Assembly (NCBI RefSeq): GCF_021559775.1
Contig: NZ_CP056048.1
Coordinates: 434,001-498,000 of the forward strand
Length of the DNA stretch: 64,000 bases
Direction: 5' to 3'
DNA from: Gillisella vitis
GTDB lineage: Bacteria > Pseudomonadota > Alphaproteobacteria > Rhizobiales > Rhizobiaceae
Within the stretch, counting starts at the first letter, position 1. The number at the start of each line of letters is the position of its first letter. This document shows positions 35,818 to 43,741 of this stretch, piece after piece. The translations under genes were made by a program, and so were the position numbers. The notes beneath the pieces were generated by a model. The model worked only from the letters and a program-made list of their open reading frames with translations, did not search any database and was not told the origin of the DNA.

Positions 35818-36807
35818 TCAATTGGTTGGCGCAACCCACACGGTGTCTTTGATGTTGATTTTCTTCGGGATCAGGCCGAGCCGGAAGAAACGGTCGGCGG
35901 TCTCTTGCTGGGTTGCCACGATCTCGTCGGTAATCTTGAAAATGCCGAACTCGGCCCGGTTGGCGGCCAAAGTCTGGGCGTTTAGCGGCACGCCGGTAAT
36001 CTCATGCAGGGCGGCGGCCAATTGATCGCGATTGTTGGCGGACCATTCAGCCGCAACAGTGAGCGCCTTCAGCACGGTTGCCAATGTGTCGGGATGGCTT
36101 GCTGCAAAGTCGCGATTGGCGAGAAAATAGGTTTTGACATCAAGCACTTCGCTGGAGCGGGCGAGCGTCACCAGATCGTATCGGGTCTCGGCAATCGCCA
36201 GGAACGGGTCCCAGACGGCCCAGGCGTCCACCTTGTCGCTGGCAAAGGCCGCCGCCGCATCCGCCGGGCCCAGATAGACTGGGGTGATCTCGTCAAAGCC
36301 GATCCCGGCCTTTTCCAGGGCAACCACAACGAGGTTATGGGCGCTGGTACCTTTTCCGACCGCGACCTTGCGGCCCTTGAGACCGGCCAGATCCTTGATG
36401 CCGGAACTGGCCTTGACGACGATGCCTTCGCCTTTGCCATTTGGTGGCAGCGCCGCAGCATAGACGATGGCTGCCCCGGATGCCTGACCGAAAATCGGTG
36501 GCGCATCTCCGGTCCAACCGACATGGACGGAGCCGACATTCAAGGCCTCGACCAGCGGCGGCCCGGCGGCGAACTCCACCCAGGACACCGAGGTCCCCTG
36601 CGACTTGAGGGCGGCTTCGATCACGCCCTGCTGGCGTGCGATGACCGGCAGGCCGGTTTTCTGGTAGCCGATTTTCAAGACGCTCAGTTCTTCTGCCCGC
36701 GCGCGGAAGGCAGCGCCAAGCGTCAGGGATAAAGCGAGGGAGCCAAGGGCACCGGTCGTGAACAGGCGGCGGGTCAATTCTGTCATGGTGCGTCTCTTGT
36801 CTGTCAT
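35818..36807 (-). CDS. ssuA: Aliphatic sulfonate-binding protein (first of two divergent paralogues)
   Basis: This 322-329-aa periplasmic binding protein of the SsuA family has a twin-arginine-like signal (LTRRLFTTGALGSLALS), then VLKIGYQKTGLPVIARQQG. GPPLVEALNVGSVHVGWTGDAPPIFGQA is the ligand-site region. A 21-bp in-frame tandem duplication covers the ribosome site and start codon, so ATG occurs at both 36807 and 36786 in nearly the same context. I give the longer form and consider both usable. It is divergent from a second SsuA gene at 37209 and leads the minus-strand ssuACB operon. Confidence 0.9.
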   Translation of the reverse strand: MTDKRRTMTELTRRLFTTGALGSLALSLTLGAAFRARAEELSVLKIGYQKTGLPVIARQQGVIEAALKSQGTSVSWVEFAAGPPLVEALNVGSVHVGWTGDAPPIFGQASGAAIVYAAALPPNGKGEGIVVKASSGIKDLAGLKGRKVAVGKGTSAHNLVVVALEKAGIGFDEITPVYLGPADAAAAFASDKVDAWAVWDPFLAIAETRYDLVTLARSSEVLDVKTYFLANRDFAASHPDTLATVLKALTVAAEWSANNRDQLAAALHEITGVPLNAQTLAANRAEFGIFKITDEIVATQQETADRFFRLGLIPKKINIKDTVWVAPTN

Positions 36808-37208
36808 GGTGCGTCTCTTGAAAACTCAATTCCGGGCGATGGCGCCTTAGGTTAGAGTATATAGTCTATGGAAATAATGGAGATAAAATCGATCAATATT
36901 CCCCGAGCTGCGAAAACATTTTTCCTCATTCGGCAGCTTTCCGGGTTGCAGCGTGCGGCGATGACGTCCTCATTCGGGTTGGACCTAGTCTGGGGGGTTG
37001 GACCTGGGCTGGCGAAAACCGACCCCCGTGGCTGACTTAAGTCTCCGCATCTTCGGAAGAGACGAAATTCCGACCCCTTGAGACGGCGAAATGGCGGCAG
37101 GAAATTTCCGCAGCCGCCCATAAAGCGAAAAATATTGCTTACAAATTCCATAGACTAAATCATCATATAGGCCTGACGATTGCGACCGACCAAAGAAAGA
37201 GACCGCTG
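36808..37208. promoter_or_regulatory. Divergent promoter region of the two ssuA operons with an inverted motif pair
   Basis: TAGTCTATGGAA at 36862-36873 and its exact reverse complement TTCCATAGACTA at 37146-37157 lie 50-75 bp before the two divergent ssuA genes. Each flank extends the match to 15 of 17. In the direction of transcription both genes see the same sequence, so it may be an activator site or promoter core of the sulfur-starvation response. A looser copy precedes the flavin reductase gene (40887-40904). I saw no gene in the 401 bp. Confidence 0.6.
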
Positions 37209-38174
37209 ATGATCAACCGCAGACAGACCCTTGGCTTGCTTGGCGCTGCCGGCACCATCCTCGCCTTGCCGGCAATCCGTACCGCCCAGGCGTCAACCAC
37301 GACATTGCGCATCGGTTGGCAGAAGAATGGAGTGCTGGCGCTGGCCAAGCGCACGGGCGCGCTGGAAAAGCGTCTGGCTGCTCGCGGCGTCACTGTGACC
37401 TGGGCTGAATTTACCTCAGGCCCGCCGCTGCTGGAAGCGCTGGGGGCCGGTGCGCTCGACTTCGGTCCGACAGGCGATGTGCCGCCACTGTTTGCCCAGG
37501 CGGCGGGCGGCAATCTCCTTTATGTCGGCACGTACAAGGGAGCACCCTCCGGCACGGCATTGCTTGTGCATAAGGATTCGCCGATCCAGTCGATTGCCGA
37601 TCTCAAGGGAAAGAAACTAGCCTTCAAACGCGGCTCAAGCGCTCATAATTTCGTGGTCAAGGCGCTGAAAACGGCGGGATTGACGCCATCAGATGTCAAG
37701 GCAGCGGATCTGTCGCCTGCCGATGCGGGGGCGGCATTCAAATCCGGAAATGTCGATGCCTGGGCAATCTGGGACCCCTATTTTGCGGTGGCCGAGACCG
37801 ATCCTAATGCCAGGGTGTTGACGACCGCCAGCGGTATTGTCGATAGCTGGAGCTTCTATTTCGGCAATGGTGATTTCACCAGTAAAAACCCTGAAGTGAT
37901 CACCGATGTGATCGATGAATTGCGCAAGACGGGTGTTTGGGCGCAGAGCCATCTGGATGAGACGATTACAGCGCTTGCCGAAATCACTGGCGTGCCGCGC
38001 GACACGACAAAGACCGTGCTGACCCGGCCCGGCGCCGATCTCGGCAGCGTGTCTACCCTGAACGATGAAGCCATCGCCTATCAGCAGGCCTTGGCCGACG
38101 AGTTTCACGCCCTGCAAATTCTGCCGAAGCCTTTGAAGATCGCCGAGATCGTCTGGCGCCCGAAGGCAAGCTGA
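37209..38174 (+). CDS. ssuA: Aliphatic sulfonate-binding protein (second paralogue)
   Basis: This 321-aa SsuA-family binding protein has a Tat-like signal (INRRQTLGLLGAAGTILALP), then LRIGWQKNGVLALAKRTG. GPPLLEALGAGALDFGPTGDVPPLFAQ and WAIWDPYFAVAE match the divergent paralogue closely in position. It lies 25 bp before ssuD, so it may deliver ligand to the ssuBC membrane complex encoded across the divergent promoter and widen its substrate range. That sharing is inference. Confidence 0.92.
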   Translation: MINRRQTLGLLGAAGTILALPAIRTAQASTTTLRIGWQKNGVLALAKRTGALEKRLAARGVTVTWAEFTSGPPLLEALGAGALDFGPTGDVPPLFAQAAGGNLLYVGTYKGAPSGTALLVHKDSPIQSIADLKGKKLAFKRGSSAHNFVVKALKTAGLTPSDVKAADLSPADAGAAFKSGNVDAWAIWDPYFAVAETDPNARVLTTASGIVDSWSFYFGNGDFTSKNPEVITDVIDELRKTGVWAQSHLDETITALAEITGVPRDTTKTVLTRPGADLGSVSTLNDEAIAYQQALADEFHALQILPKPLKIAEIVWRPKAS

Positions 38175-38199
38175 ACCATTTCCATGAAAGGACTTGTCC

Positions 38200-39390
38200 A
38201 TGACTAAAACGTCCAATGCGCACACTGCGCGGCCCATCGATTTTCTCTGGTTCATCCCCACGTCGGGTGACGGCACCTATCTCGGCTCCAACGATCTGAC
38301 TCGCCCGGTGGATCACGGCTATCTGCGTGAGATTGCCAGCGCTGTCGACCGGCTCGGCTATTACGGCGTATTGCTGCCAACGGGGGTCGCCTGTGAGGAA
38401 TCCTTCGTCACGGCTGCGTCGTTGGCCGCCCATACGCAGAAACTGAAATTTCTGGTCGCCATTCGCCCCGGCACGGCGTCGCCCGCCTATTACGCGCGGT
38501 TGGCGGTCGCCCTGGACCGGGTCTCGAACGGCCGCACGCTGCTGAATATCGTTGTCGGCGGCAGCCCTTCGGAATTGGCGGGTGACGGTATTTTCGTCTC
38601 CCATGACGAACGCTATGCCCATGCCGACGAGTTTTTCACCGTCTGGGAAGATCTTCTGAGCAAGGGCCATGCCGACCTGAATGGCAAATATATCCGTGCA
38701 GAAGGCGCACGACTTGGCTTCCCGCCGGTGCAATCGCCGCGTCCGCCGCTCTATTTCGGCGGCTCCTCGGACGCCGGGATCGACTTTGCCGCCCGTCGCG
38801 TCGACAAATACCTGACCTGGGGCGAGCCGCCAGCGCAGGTCAAGGAAAAGGTCGAGGCCGTGCGTGCTGCCGCTGCCCGCAGCGGGCGGGATGTCTCCTT
38901 TGGCATCCGTCTGCACTTTATCGTCCGCGAAACCGATGAAGAGGCCTGGGCCGCCGCAGACAAGCTGATCTCGAAACTGTCGGATGAAACCATCCGCGAA
39001 ACCCAGGCCCGCTTTGCCAAGGAATCCGACTCGGTCGGTCAACGCCGCATGACCGAATTGCATAATGGCCGCCGCGACAAACTCGAAGTTTCGCCCAATC
39101 TTTGGGCCGGGGTGGGCCTGGTGCGGGCAGGGGCCGGTACGGCCCTGGTTGGTTCGCCGGAAACGGTGGCGGAGCGCCTGCGGGAATATCAGGAGATCGG
39201 CATCGATACGGTGATCGGCTCCGGCTATCCGCATCTGGAGGAAGCCTACCGTGTGGCGGAACTGCTGTTTCCGAAGCTTGGTCTGGGCAGGTCGAGTGAA
39301 AACGACATTAAGCACAGCGATTTCGCCGATTCGAAAGTCTTTGCCGGCGGAGGCCATTCCGGCGGTTTCCGGGTGGTTTCGGGTTCCTGA
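38200..39390 (+). CDS. ssuD: FMNH2-dependent alkanesulfonate monooxygenase
   Basis: This 396-aa bacterial-luciferase-family enzyme cleaves alkanesulfonates to aldehyde and sulfite using reduced flavin. [17 protein letters not shown] at the N-terminus, [19 protein letters not shown] with the conserved Cys, [35 protein letters not shown] and SNDRY-like [12 protein letters not shown] are SsuD hallmarks. ATG 38200 with GAAAGGAC is preferred over a TTG two codons earlier. The reduced flavin probably comes from the reductase encoded at 40263-40811. Confidence 0.95.
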   Translation: MTKTSNAHTARPIDFLWFIPTSGDGTYLGSNDLTRPVDHGYLREIASAVDRLGYYGVLLPTGVACEESFVTAASLAAHTQKLKFLVAIRPGTASPAYYARLAVALDRVSNGRTLLNIVVGGSPSELAGDGIFVSHDERYAHADEFFTVWEDLLSKGHADLNGKYIRAEGARLGFPPVQSPRPPLYFGGSSDAGIDFAARRVDKYLTWGEPPAQVKEKVEAVRAAAARSGRDVSFGIRLHFIVRETDEEAWAAADKLISKLSDETIRETQARFAKESDSVGQRRMTELHNGRRDKLEVSPNLWAGVGLVRAGAGTALVGSPETVAERLREYQEIGIDTVIGSGYPHLEEAYRVAELLFPKLGLGRSSENDIKHSDFADSKVFAGGGHSGGFRVVSGS

Positions 39391-39416
39391 CGCCCATCAA
39401 TTATCGCTCATGCGCC

Positions 39417-39456
39417 ATACCGCTCCGGTTCAAGCCGGGGCGGTATTGCTTTTTTT
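39417..39456 (+). terminator. Intrinsic terminator after ssuD
   Basis: Twelve-base arms ATACCGCTCCGG/CCGGGGCGGTAT (one G-U pair) with a 6-nt loop are followed by TGCTTTTTTT. It lies 26 nt after the ssuD stop. Confidence 0.85.
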
Positions 39457-39659
39457 GATGCTTCCATGCAACGAACGGCTGTGAAACGTCGGTCGATCTG
39501 ACGTTTGCCAGCCACAATCCCTTGCGGCAAAGCTTGAATATGAAATACATAATTTTTATATGTTTTTAAAGTTCACGCTGTAGTTTGGCTTTATTGCCAT
39601 GGTGAAATGCGGATGGGGCCGAGATTTGTCGGCCCGGAATGTTGGGAAAGCAGACAGTC

Positions 39660-40127
39660 ATGCTGACGAAAAAAGGCAAATACGGTTTGAAAGCGCTGGT
39701 GGATCTGGCTCAGCTTGGACCGGGTGAAACAGCGTTCATCAGCGAGATTGCGCTCAGAAACAACATTCCGAAAAAGTTTCTCGACACCATTCTGCTCGAA
39801 TTGCGCAATGGTGGCATCCTGCGGTCGAAAAAAGGCCCGGGCGGCGGTTACTCCTTGTCGCATCCCGCCAGCGAAATCCGTATTGGCCACGCCATTCGCC
39901 TGCTGGATGGGCCGCTTGCGCCGATCCGTTGTGCCAGCCGCACCGCTTTTGAAGCTTGCGACGATTGCGCCGATCCGGTCAACTGTCAGGTCCGGCGGTC
40001 GATGACCCAGGTGCGGGACGCCATCGCGGCTATTCTCGACAATATGACACTGGAACAATTTGTCGCTACGCCAAGCCTGAATGAGCTGACGCAGGATGAG
40101 CAGCAGGAAAAGCGGGCTACTGCATAA
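39660..40127 (+). CDS. Rrf2-family transcriptional regulator
   Basis: This 155-aa regulator has the Rrf2 winged helix (MLTKKGKYGLKALVDLA, RNNIPKKFLDTILLELRNGGILRSKKGPGGGYSL). Four cysteines lie in the effector region (Cys91, Cys100, Cys103, Cys109), near where IscR holds its cluster, so it could bind an Fe-S cluster or act like the sulfur regulator CymR. ATG 39660 matches the family start; ATG 39639 is possible. Its position between ssuD and the flavin reductase suggests control of the sulfur genes. Confidence 0.88.
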   Translation: MLTKKGKYGLKALVDLAQLGPGETAFISEIALRNNIPKKFLDTILLELRNGGILRSKKGPGGGYSLSHPASEIRIGHAIRLLDGPLAPIRCASRTAFEACDDCADPVNCQVRRSMTQVRDAIAAILDNMTLEQFVATPSLNELTQDEQQEKRATA

Positions 40128-40201
40128 TTCCTTAAATCGGCTTGGATTTATGGCTAAAATTATGCAGCAGATGTAAAGCGCTACGGCAGACCTCTAGATA
40201 G

Positions 40202-40247
40202 AAATCAGCCTGCCGGATCTGAATAATCCGGCAGGCTGATTTTTTTT
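40202..40247. terminator. Bidirectional terminator between rrf2 and flavin reductase genes
   Basis: Perfect 17-bp arms AAATCAGCCTGCCGGAT (40202-40218) and its complement (40226-40242) surround a 7-nt loop, and eight T follow. It lies between convergent genes and should stop at least the rightward one. Confidence 0.9.
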
Positions 40248-40262
40248 GCTTTGACCGCAAAG

Positions 40263-40811
40263 TCAGCCCAAAATCGGTGTGAAATTGCCGTAACGGCCGT
40301 TCTGATAGGCCAGTGGGTTGCCTTCGCCGAGCTGGATCGAAATGACCCGGCCAATGATGATGCCGTGGCTATGGCGGTCGATGATCTCTTCCACTTCGCA
40401 GTCGATTGCGGCGAGCGCGCCGACCAGCAGCGATGCGCCGCTAGGCCCGACCAGCCAATTTGACCCGTCATAGCGTGCCTCTCCCTTCAGACCCCCAACG
40501 CCGGCAAAACGATTGGCGACAGGCTCGTCATGGCTCGCAAGGATGTTGAGGCCGAAATGACCGTATTTCCGGATCACCGGATAGCTGGAAGAGGTCCGGT
40601 TGATATTGACGATAACCGTTGGAGGATCGACCGACAAAGCGGTGGCGGAGGTCACGGTTGCACCAGTGCGCTCTGGCCCCTGGCCCGCCGTGATCACCGA
40701 AACCTGGCCGCTGACGTGGCGCATGGCCGATTTCAGCAGACCCGGATCGACGGACGGCTGCGGATAGGGCGTAGCGTTGGCGTCCTTGCGCGGCATGGTG
40801 AGGATCGTCAT
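40263..40811 (-). CDS. Flavin reductase-like FMN-binding protein
   Basis: This 182-aa flavin reductase of the split-barrel family (HpaC/SsuE-alternative type) has SAMRHVSGQVSVITAGQG, GATVTSATALSVDPPTVIVNINRTSSSYPVIRK and FGLNILASHDEPVANRFAG. It should supply FMNH2 to SsuD and/or the SfnB-like protein. ATG 40811 has GGAG 7 nt upstream; the open frame continues to 40886 without signal. A motif related to the ssuA promoter pair lies 76 bp upstream. Confidence 0.88.
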   Translation of the reverse strand: MTILTMPRKDANATPYPQPSVDPGLLKSAMRHVSGQVSVITAGQGPERTGATVTSATALSVDPPTVIVNINRTSSSYPVIRKYGHFGLNILASHDEPVANRFAGVGGLKGEARYDGSNWLVGPSGASLLVGALAAIDCEVEEIIDRHSHGIIIGRVISIQLGEGNPLAYQNGRYGNFTPILG

Positions 40812-41175
40812 GAGCAATCTCCAATTGGCTGTCTTTTCCTGCCGGTCAAAATGGAATCTCACGGCTCTTTTGTCAAAGTAATCCATAATTTCAATAGATT
40901 AAATTATGAGAAGAAAATTCTAAAAAATGGCGGTCTTTTGCGCTCCTTGACCCGTAAACCTCTCAAGGCCGACATGCTGCCGACATAATGTGCTATAAAT
41001 GGGAGAGCCTATCAGATTTGGACTGAAGCAGATGGGCTCTCACTTCTCTTGGCTTCAGTTGTCTTTTCACGAAAACCGGAGTCCACTTTTCCGAGAGTAT
41101 TTTTAGCAAAAGTGCGCAGCGGGTTTGCGTCCGGAAATACTCTAACGCAAACTGCTGGCAGCATTCATCGGCAAG
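40812..41175. other. Intergenic region upstream of the flavin reductase gene
   Basis: AATTTCAATAGATTAAAT at 40887-40904 is 15 of 18 identical to the site before the second ssuA gene, though reversed relative to transcription. ACTGAAGC/GCTTCAGT arms at 41022-41029 and 41052-41059 form a hairpin. A rhizobial-type dyad repeat follows at 41094-41143. No gene was seen. Confidence 0.55.
41094..41143. repeat. Rhizobial-type intergenic dyad repeat, copy 1
   Basis: Arms AGAGTATTT (41094-41102) and AAATACTCT (41135-41143) enclose GCAAAAGTGCGCAGCGGGTT, the typical core of small repeats common in Rhizobium and Agrobacterium intergenic DNA. It sits at the 3' flank of the SfnB-like gene; copy 2 sits at its 5' flank. 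Confidence 0.65.
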
Positions 41176-42348
41176 TTATCCGTTTGAATCATCATCTGAA
41201 AAACCGCTCAAGCCAAGTGTGCCCTTGCGCAAAAGCGAAACGATGATAGCGGCTTCAGCACTTTGGAACTCGACACCGCCAAGAGGCGTGGTTGCATGTG
41301 CAAAGCGTGGGTCCGCTGCGACAGACTGAGCGATTGTCGAGGCTTCCACGGCGGCTGCATTGGCTGCCGATGCGATCAGGAAGGCGGTATGTCGATGCCG
41401 GTCCTGGGTGCCGATCTGGGCGGCATCGATGGCGCTGGCGGCTTTCTCGATCACGGCTTCGGCTGTTGCCAATCGCAGGGCGGCATCGGCGATGGCGCCG
41501 GTTTTTGATGGGTCAAAATCGGGTTCGAACGTGTCATCAGGCAGATGAGAGGGGGCCAATACCGGGCTTCCGAACAATTGGCTGAATGCAGCTTTGCCTC
41601 TCCCTAGTTCCACCGCTGCCTGCAAAAGCAGCTCCATCGCCTGAGGCACATCCGGCCCCTGGGCCGGACGACGGGTCTGCAGTTGCGCGTCCTTTTCGCC
41701 TCTCTGGTCGCGAAACAGCACGGGCTCACCTCGATCCGGCTGGCTTTTGTCTGAAAGGGAATTGGCGATCGGCGTCATCGTCGCCGTTCCCCCAGGGAAA
41801 AACAGATGGGCTGGCTCTTCAACCTGGTCATGGACGGAAACCATGATCCAATCGGCAGAAGTAGCGTTCGGTGACGCCATGCCGGTGCCATTCAATGACC
41901 AGCCAAGTCCGTTATAGGAAAGGTGCAGGCCCCTGTCTTTCAGGCTTACCGCAGACGGTGCTTTGACGCGTGCCAGACGCATGCCTGCCAGTGCGGCAGC
42001 AAAGAAATAGGATTTCTGCGCTTCGCTGCCATGGCTGCGCAACAGCTCCAATGCACTATAATGGCCCGCAAGCATAGCCCCCAATGTGGGGCAAGCCTTT
42101 GCCAAAACACAGCAAATGGTCGATAACAACACATTCGAAACGTCGATCCCGCCGTAATCGGTCGAGACGGAAATGCCGAGTAGCCCCGACCTGAGCAGAT
42201 GGTCGAGGATTGTTTTTTCATAGGACCCGTCATCTGCCGACACTGCAGTTTCGGCCAGGAGATGCGCACAGCCAAGGGCTTCGTCTTCGGCTTTGATGAA
42301 GGCAACTGGTCTAGCCAGTCGGTCGAAAACGGGCGAGAATGTTCCCAT
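41176..42348 (-). CDS. Acyl-CoA dehydrogenase-family monooxygenase (SfnB/DszC-like)
   Basis: This 390-aa flavoprotein of the acyl-CoA dehydrogenase fold occurs in organosulfur clusters as SfnB or DszC relatives, which use reduced flavin to oxidise sulfur compounds. An N-terminal helical domain (LDHLLRSGLLGISVSTDYGGIDVSN), a beta domain (SLNGTGMASPNATSADWIMVSV) and a C-terminal helical domain (ATAEAVIEKAASAIDAAQ, FAHATTPLGGVEFQ) are visible. The segment around residues 195-235 is unusually polar and lacks the usual family motif, so the activity may differ. It lies in the sulfonate region with a flavin reductase gene next to it. Confidence 0.78.
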   Translation of the reverse strand: MGTFSPVFDRLARPVAFIKAEDEALGCAHLLAETAVSADDGSYEKTILDHLLRSGLLGISVSTDYGGIDVSNVLLSTICCVLAKACPTLGAMLAGHYSALELLRSHGSEAQKSYFFAAALAGMRLARVKAPSAVSLKDRGLHLSYNGLGWSLNGTGMASPNATSADWIMVSVHDQVEEPAHLFFPGGTATMTPIANSLSDKSQPDRGEPVLFRDQRGEKDAQLQTRRPAQGPDVPQAMELLLQAAVELGRGKAAFSQLFGSPVLAPSHLPDDTFEPDFDPSKTGAIADAALRLATAEAVIEKAASAIDAAQIGTQDRHRHTAFLIASAANAAAVEASTIAQSVAADPRFAHATTPLGGVEFQSAEAAIIVSLLRKGTLGLSGFSDDDSNG

Positions 42349-42392
42349 GACGACATCTCCCTTTTGTCTCGATTTCGAAATTCAGGACCAGA

Positions 42393-42492
42393 GCATTTCC
42401 AGGAAAAGTGGAGACCAGTTTTCCGTCTGGAAATGCGTAAAAACAAAGAGTTAGAGCGTTACTGCGATTACATGTAGAGCAGAAACGCTCTA
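42393..42492. repeat. Rhizobial-type intergenic dyad repeats, copy 2 and a second hairpin
   Basis: The first hairpin has arms GCATTTCCA (42393-42401) and TGGAAATGC (42428-42436) with AGGAAAAGTGGAGACCAG inside. The second has TAGAGCGTT (42452-42460) and AACGCTCTA (42484-42492). Both are of the small dyad type abundant in rhizobial genomes and lie directly upstream of the SfnB-like gene. Confidence 0.65.
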
Positions 42493-42621
42493 GTGACGTC
42501 TCTTCCCGATTCACGAGAGCCGGAACCCGCCAAACAGGTGGGCAATAAAAGATATTATCATATCGATAGATTTTGTATAGTTTCCTTTTCAAAGGGTTGT
42601 GGGGTCTGTGATGTCGTTGTT

Positions 42622-43533
42622 TCAGCCCTCGTTGAGTCTGGCTTCGAGCAGAAGTTTTACCAGCCAATCAACGAAAACCCGGACCTTGTTGCTCAAATGC
42701 CGGTTCGGCGGATAGACGATATAGAGAGGAAGCGGCTCACGCCTCCAATCCGCCAGCACTTGCACCAATTCGCCCGATGCGAGGAGGCTGGCAGCCATGA
42801 ATCGGGGAATTGGCGCAATACCGAGGCCGTTCTGGGCGCAGGTCATGTAGGTGCGGCTATCGTTGACAGACACGATGTAGCGGGCGCTGATCTCCAACTC
42901 TTCCTTGTCTTTTTTGAACGTGAACGGCATTTTCCGGCTATTGTTGCTGCTGAAATAGTTCACGCAATAGTGGTGGTTTTCTAGCTCGCGCGGATGGGCC
43001 GGGATGCCGAATTTTTCGATATAACGGGGTGCGACGCAGGTGATCATTTCGACGTCGCAAACCCGTCTGGCGATGAGAGACTGATCCGACGGCGTCCCGG
43101 CCCGCAAGGCGCAATCGACGTTTTCGGCAAGATAATCGACCATCCGGTCGCTGACGCCGAGATCGATGTGCATATCTGGAAATTTCTGATGAAAATCGCA
43201 GAGCGACGGCACGACAATCCAGTCGGAAAAGGCGCCGGACATTTCGACACGCAAGCGTCCGCGGGGTGTGCTTTGCGCATTGGAAAGACTTTCGTCCAGC
43301 TCAGCCAGTTCCGAAACGATCTGGACCGCTCGCTCATAATACAAGGCCCCGTCCGTCGTCACCATGACGCGACGGGTGGTCCGGTTGAGCAGCTTGGTCT
43401 GCAAATGGGCTTCCAACCCCTGGATGAGATTGGTGACCGTTGCCTTCGGCATATCAAGCCGCTCAGCCGCACGGGTAAAGTTGCCGGTTTCCACGACGCG
43501 AATAAAGGCGCGCATTGCCGAGAGCTGGTCCAT
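42622..43533 (-). CDS. LysR-family transcriptional regulator
   Basis: This 303-aa LysR protein of the AaeR/DsdC-like short-linker type has its winged helix at MDQLSAMRAFIRVVETGNFTRAAERLDMPKATVTNLIQGLE. The effector domain shows RLRVEMSGAFSDWIVVPSL and the usual NYFSS and GLGIAPIPRFMA positions. The first ATG consistent with the family is 43533; the frame is open 39 codons further up without homology. It is divergent from the hydrolase-RND operon by 208 bp and is its likely regulator. Confidence 0.9.
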   Translation of the reverse strand: MDQLSAMRAFIRVVETGNFTRAAERLDMPKATVTNLIQGLEAHLQTKLLNRTTRRVMVTTDGALYYERAVQIVSELAELDESLSNAQSTPRGRLRVEMSGAFSDWIVVPSLCDFHQKFPDMHIDLGVSDRMVDYLAENVDCALRAGTPSDQSLIARRVCDVEMITCVAPRYIEKFGIPAHPRELENHHYCVNYFSSNNSRKMPFTFKKDKEELEISARYIVSVNDSRTYMTCAQNGLGIAPIPRFMAASLLASGELVQVLADWRREPLPLYIVYPPNRHLSNKVRVFVDWLVKLLLEARLNEG

Positions 43534-43741
43534 GGGAGTTGGCCTTATTGATGTGCGTTGCACTATTATTCGAAAATACGAACAGTGTAGTAAGAAAACG
43601 CTAGCTTGTTCCGATTGGCGAATAACAATAGATTTTACATGAAATTGCAAGCGTGCATATCATATCTCGTCTCGGGTGCCGCTGGTCGGACCAGGGAAAA
43701 TCAGAAGTCCCGAACGTTGGGGCTTAAGGAAAGCCTAAGCA

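Noticed and set aside
38053..39357. 434-codon open frame opposite ssuD
   Set aside because: Shadow of ssuD, with no motif or plausible start context.
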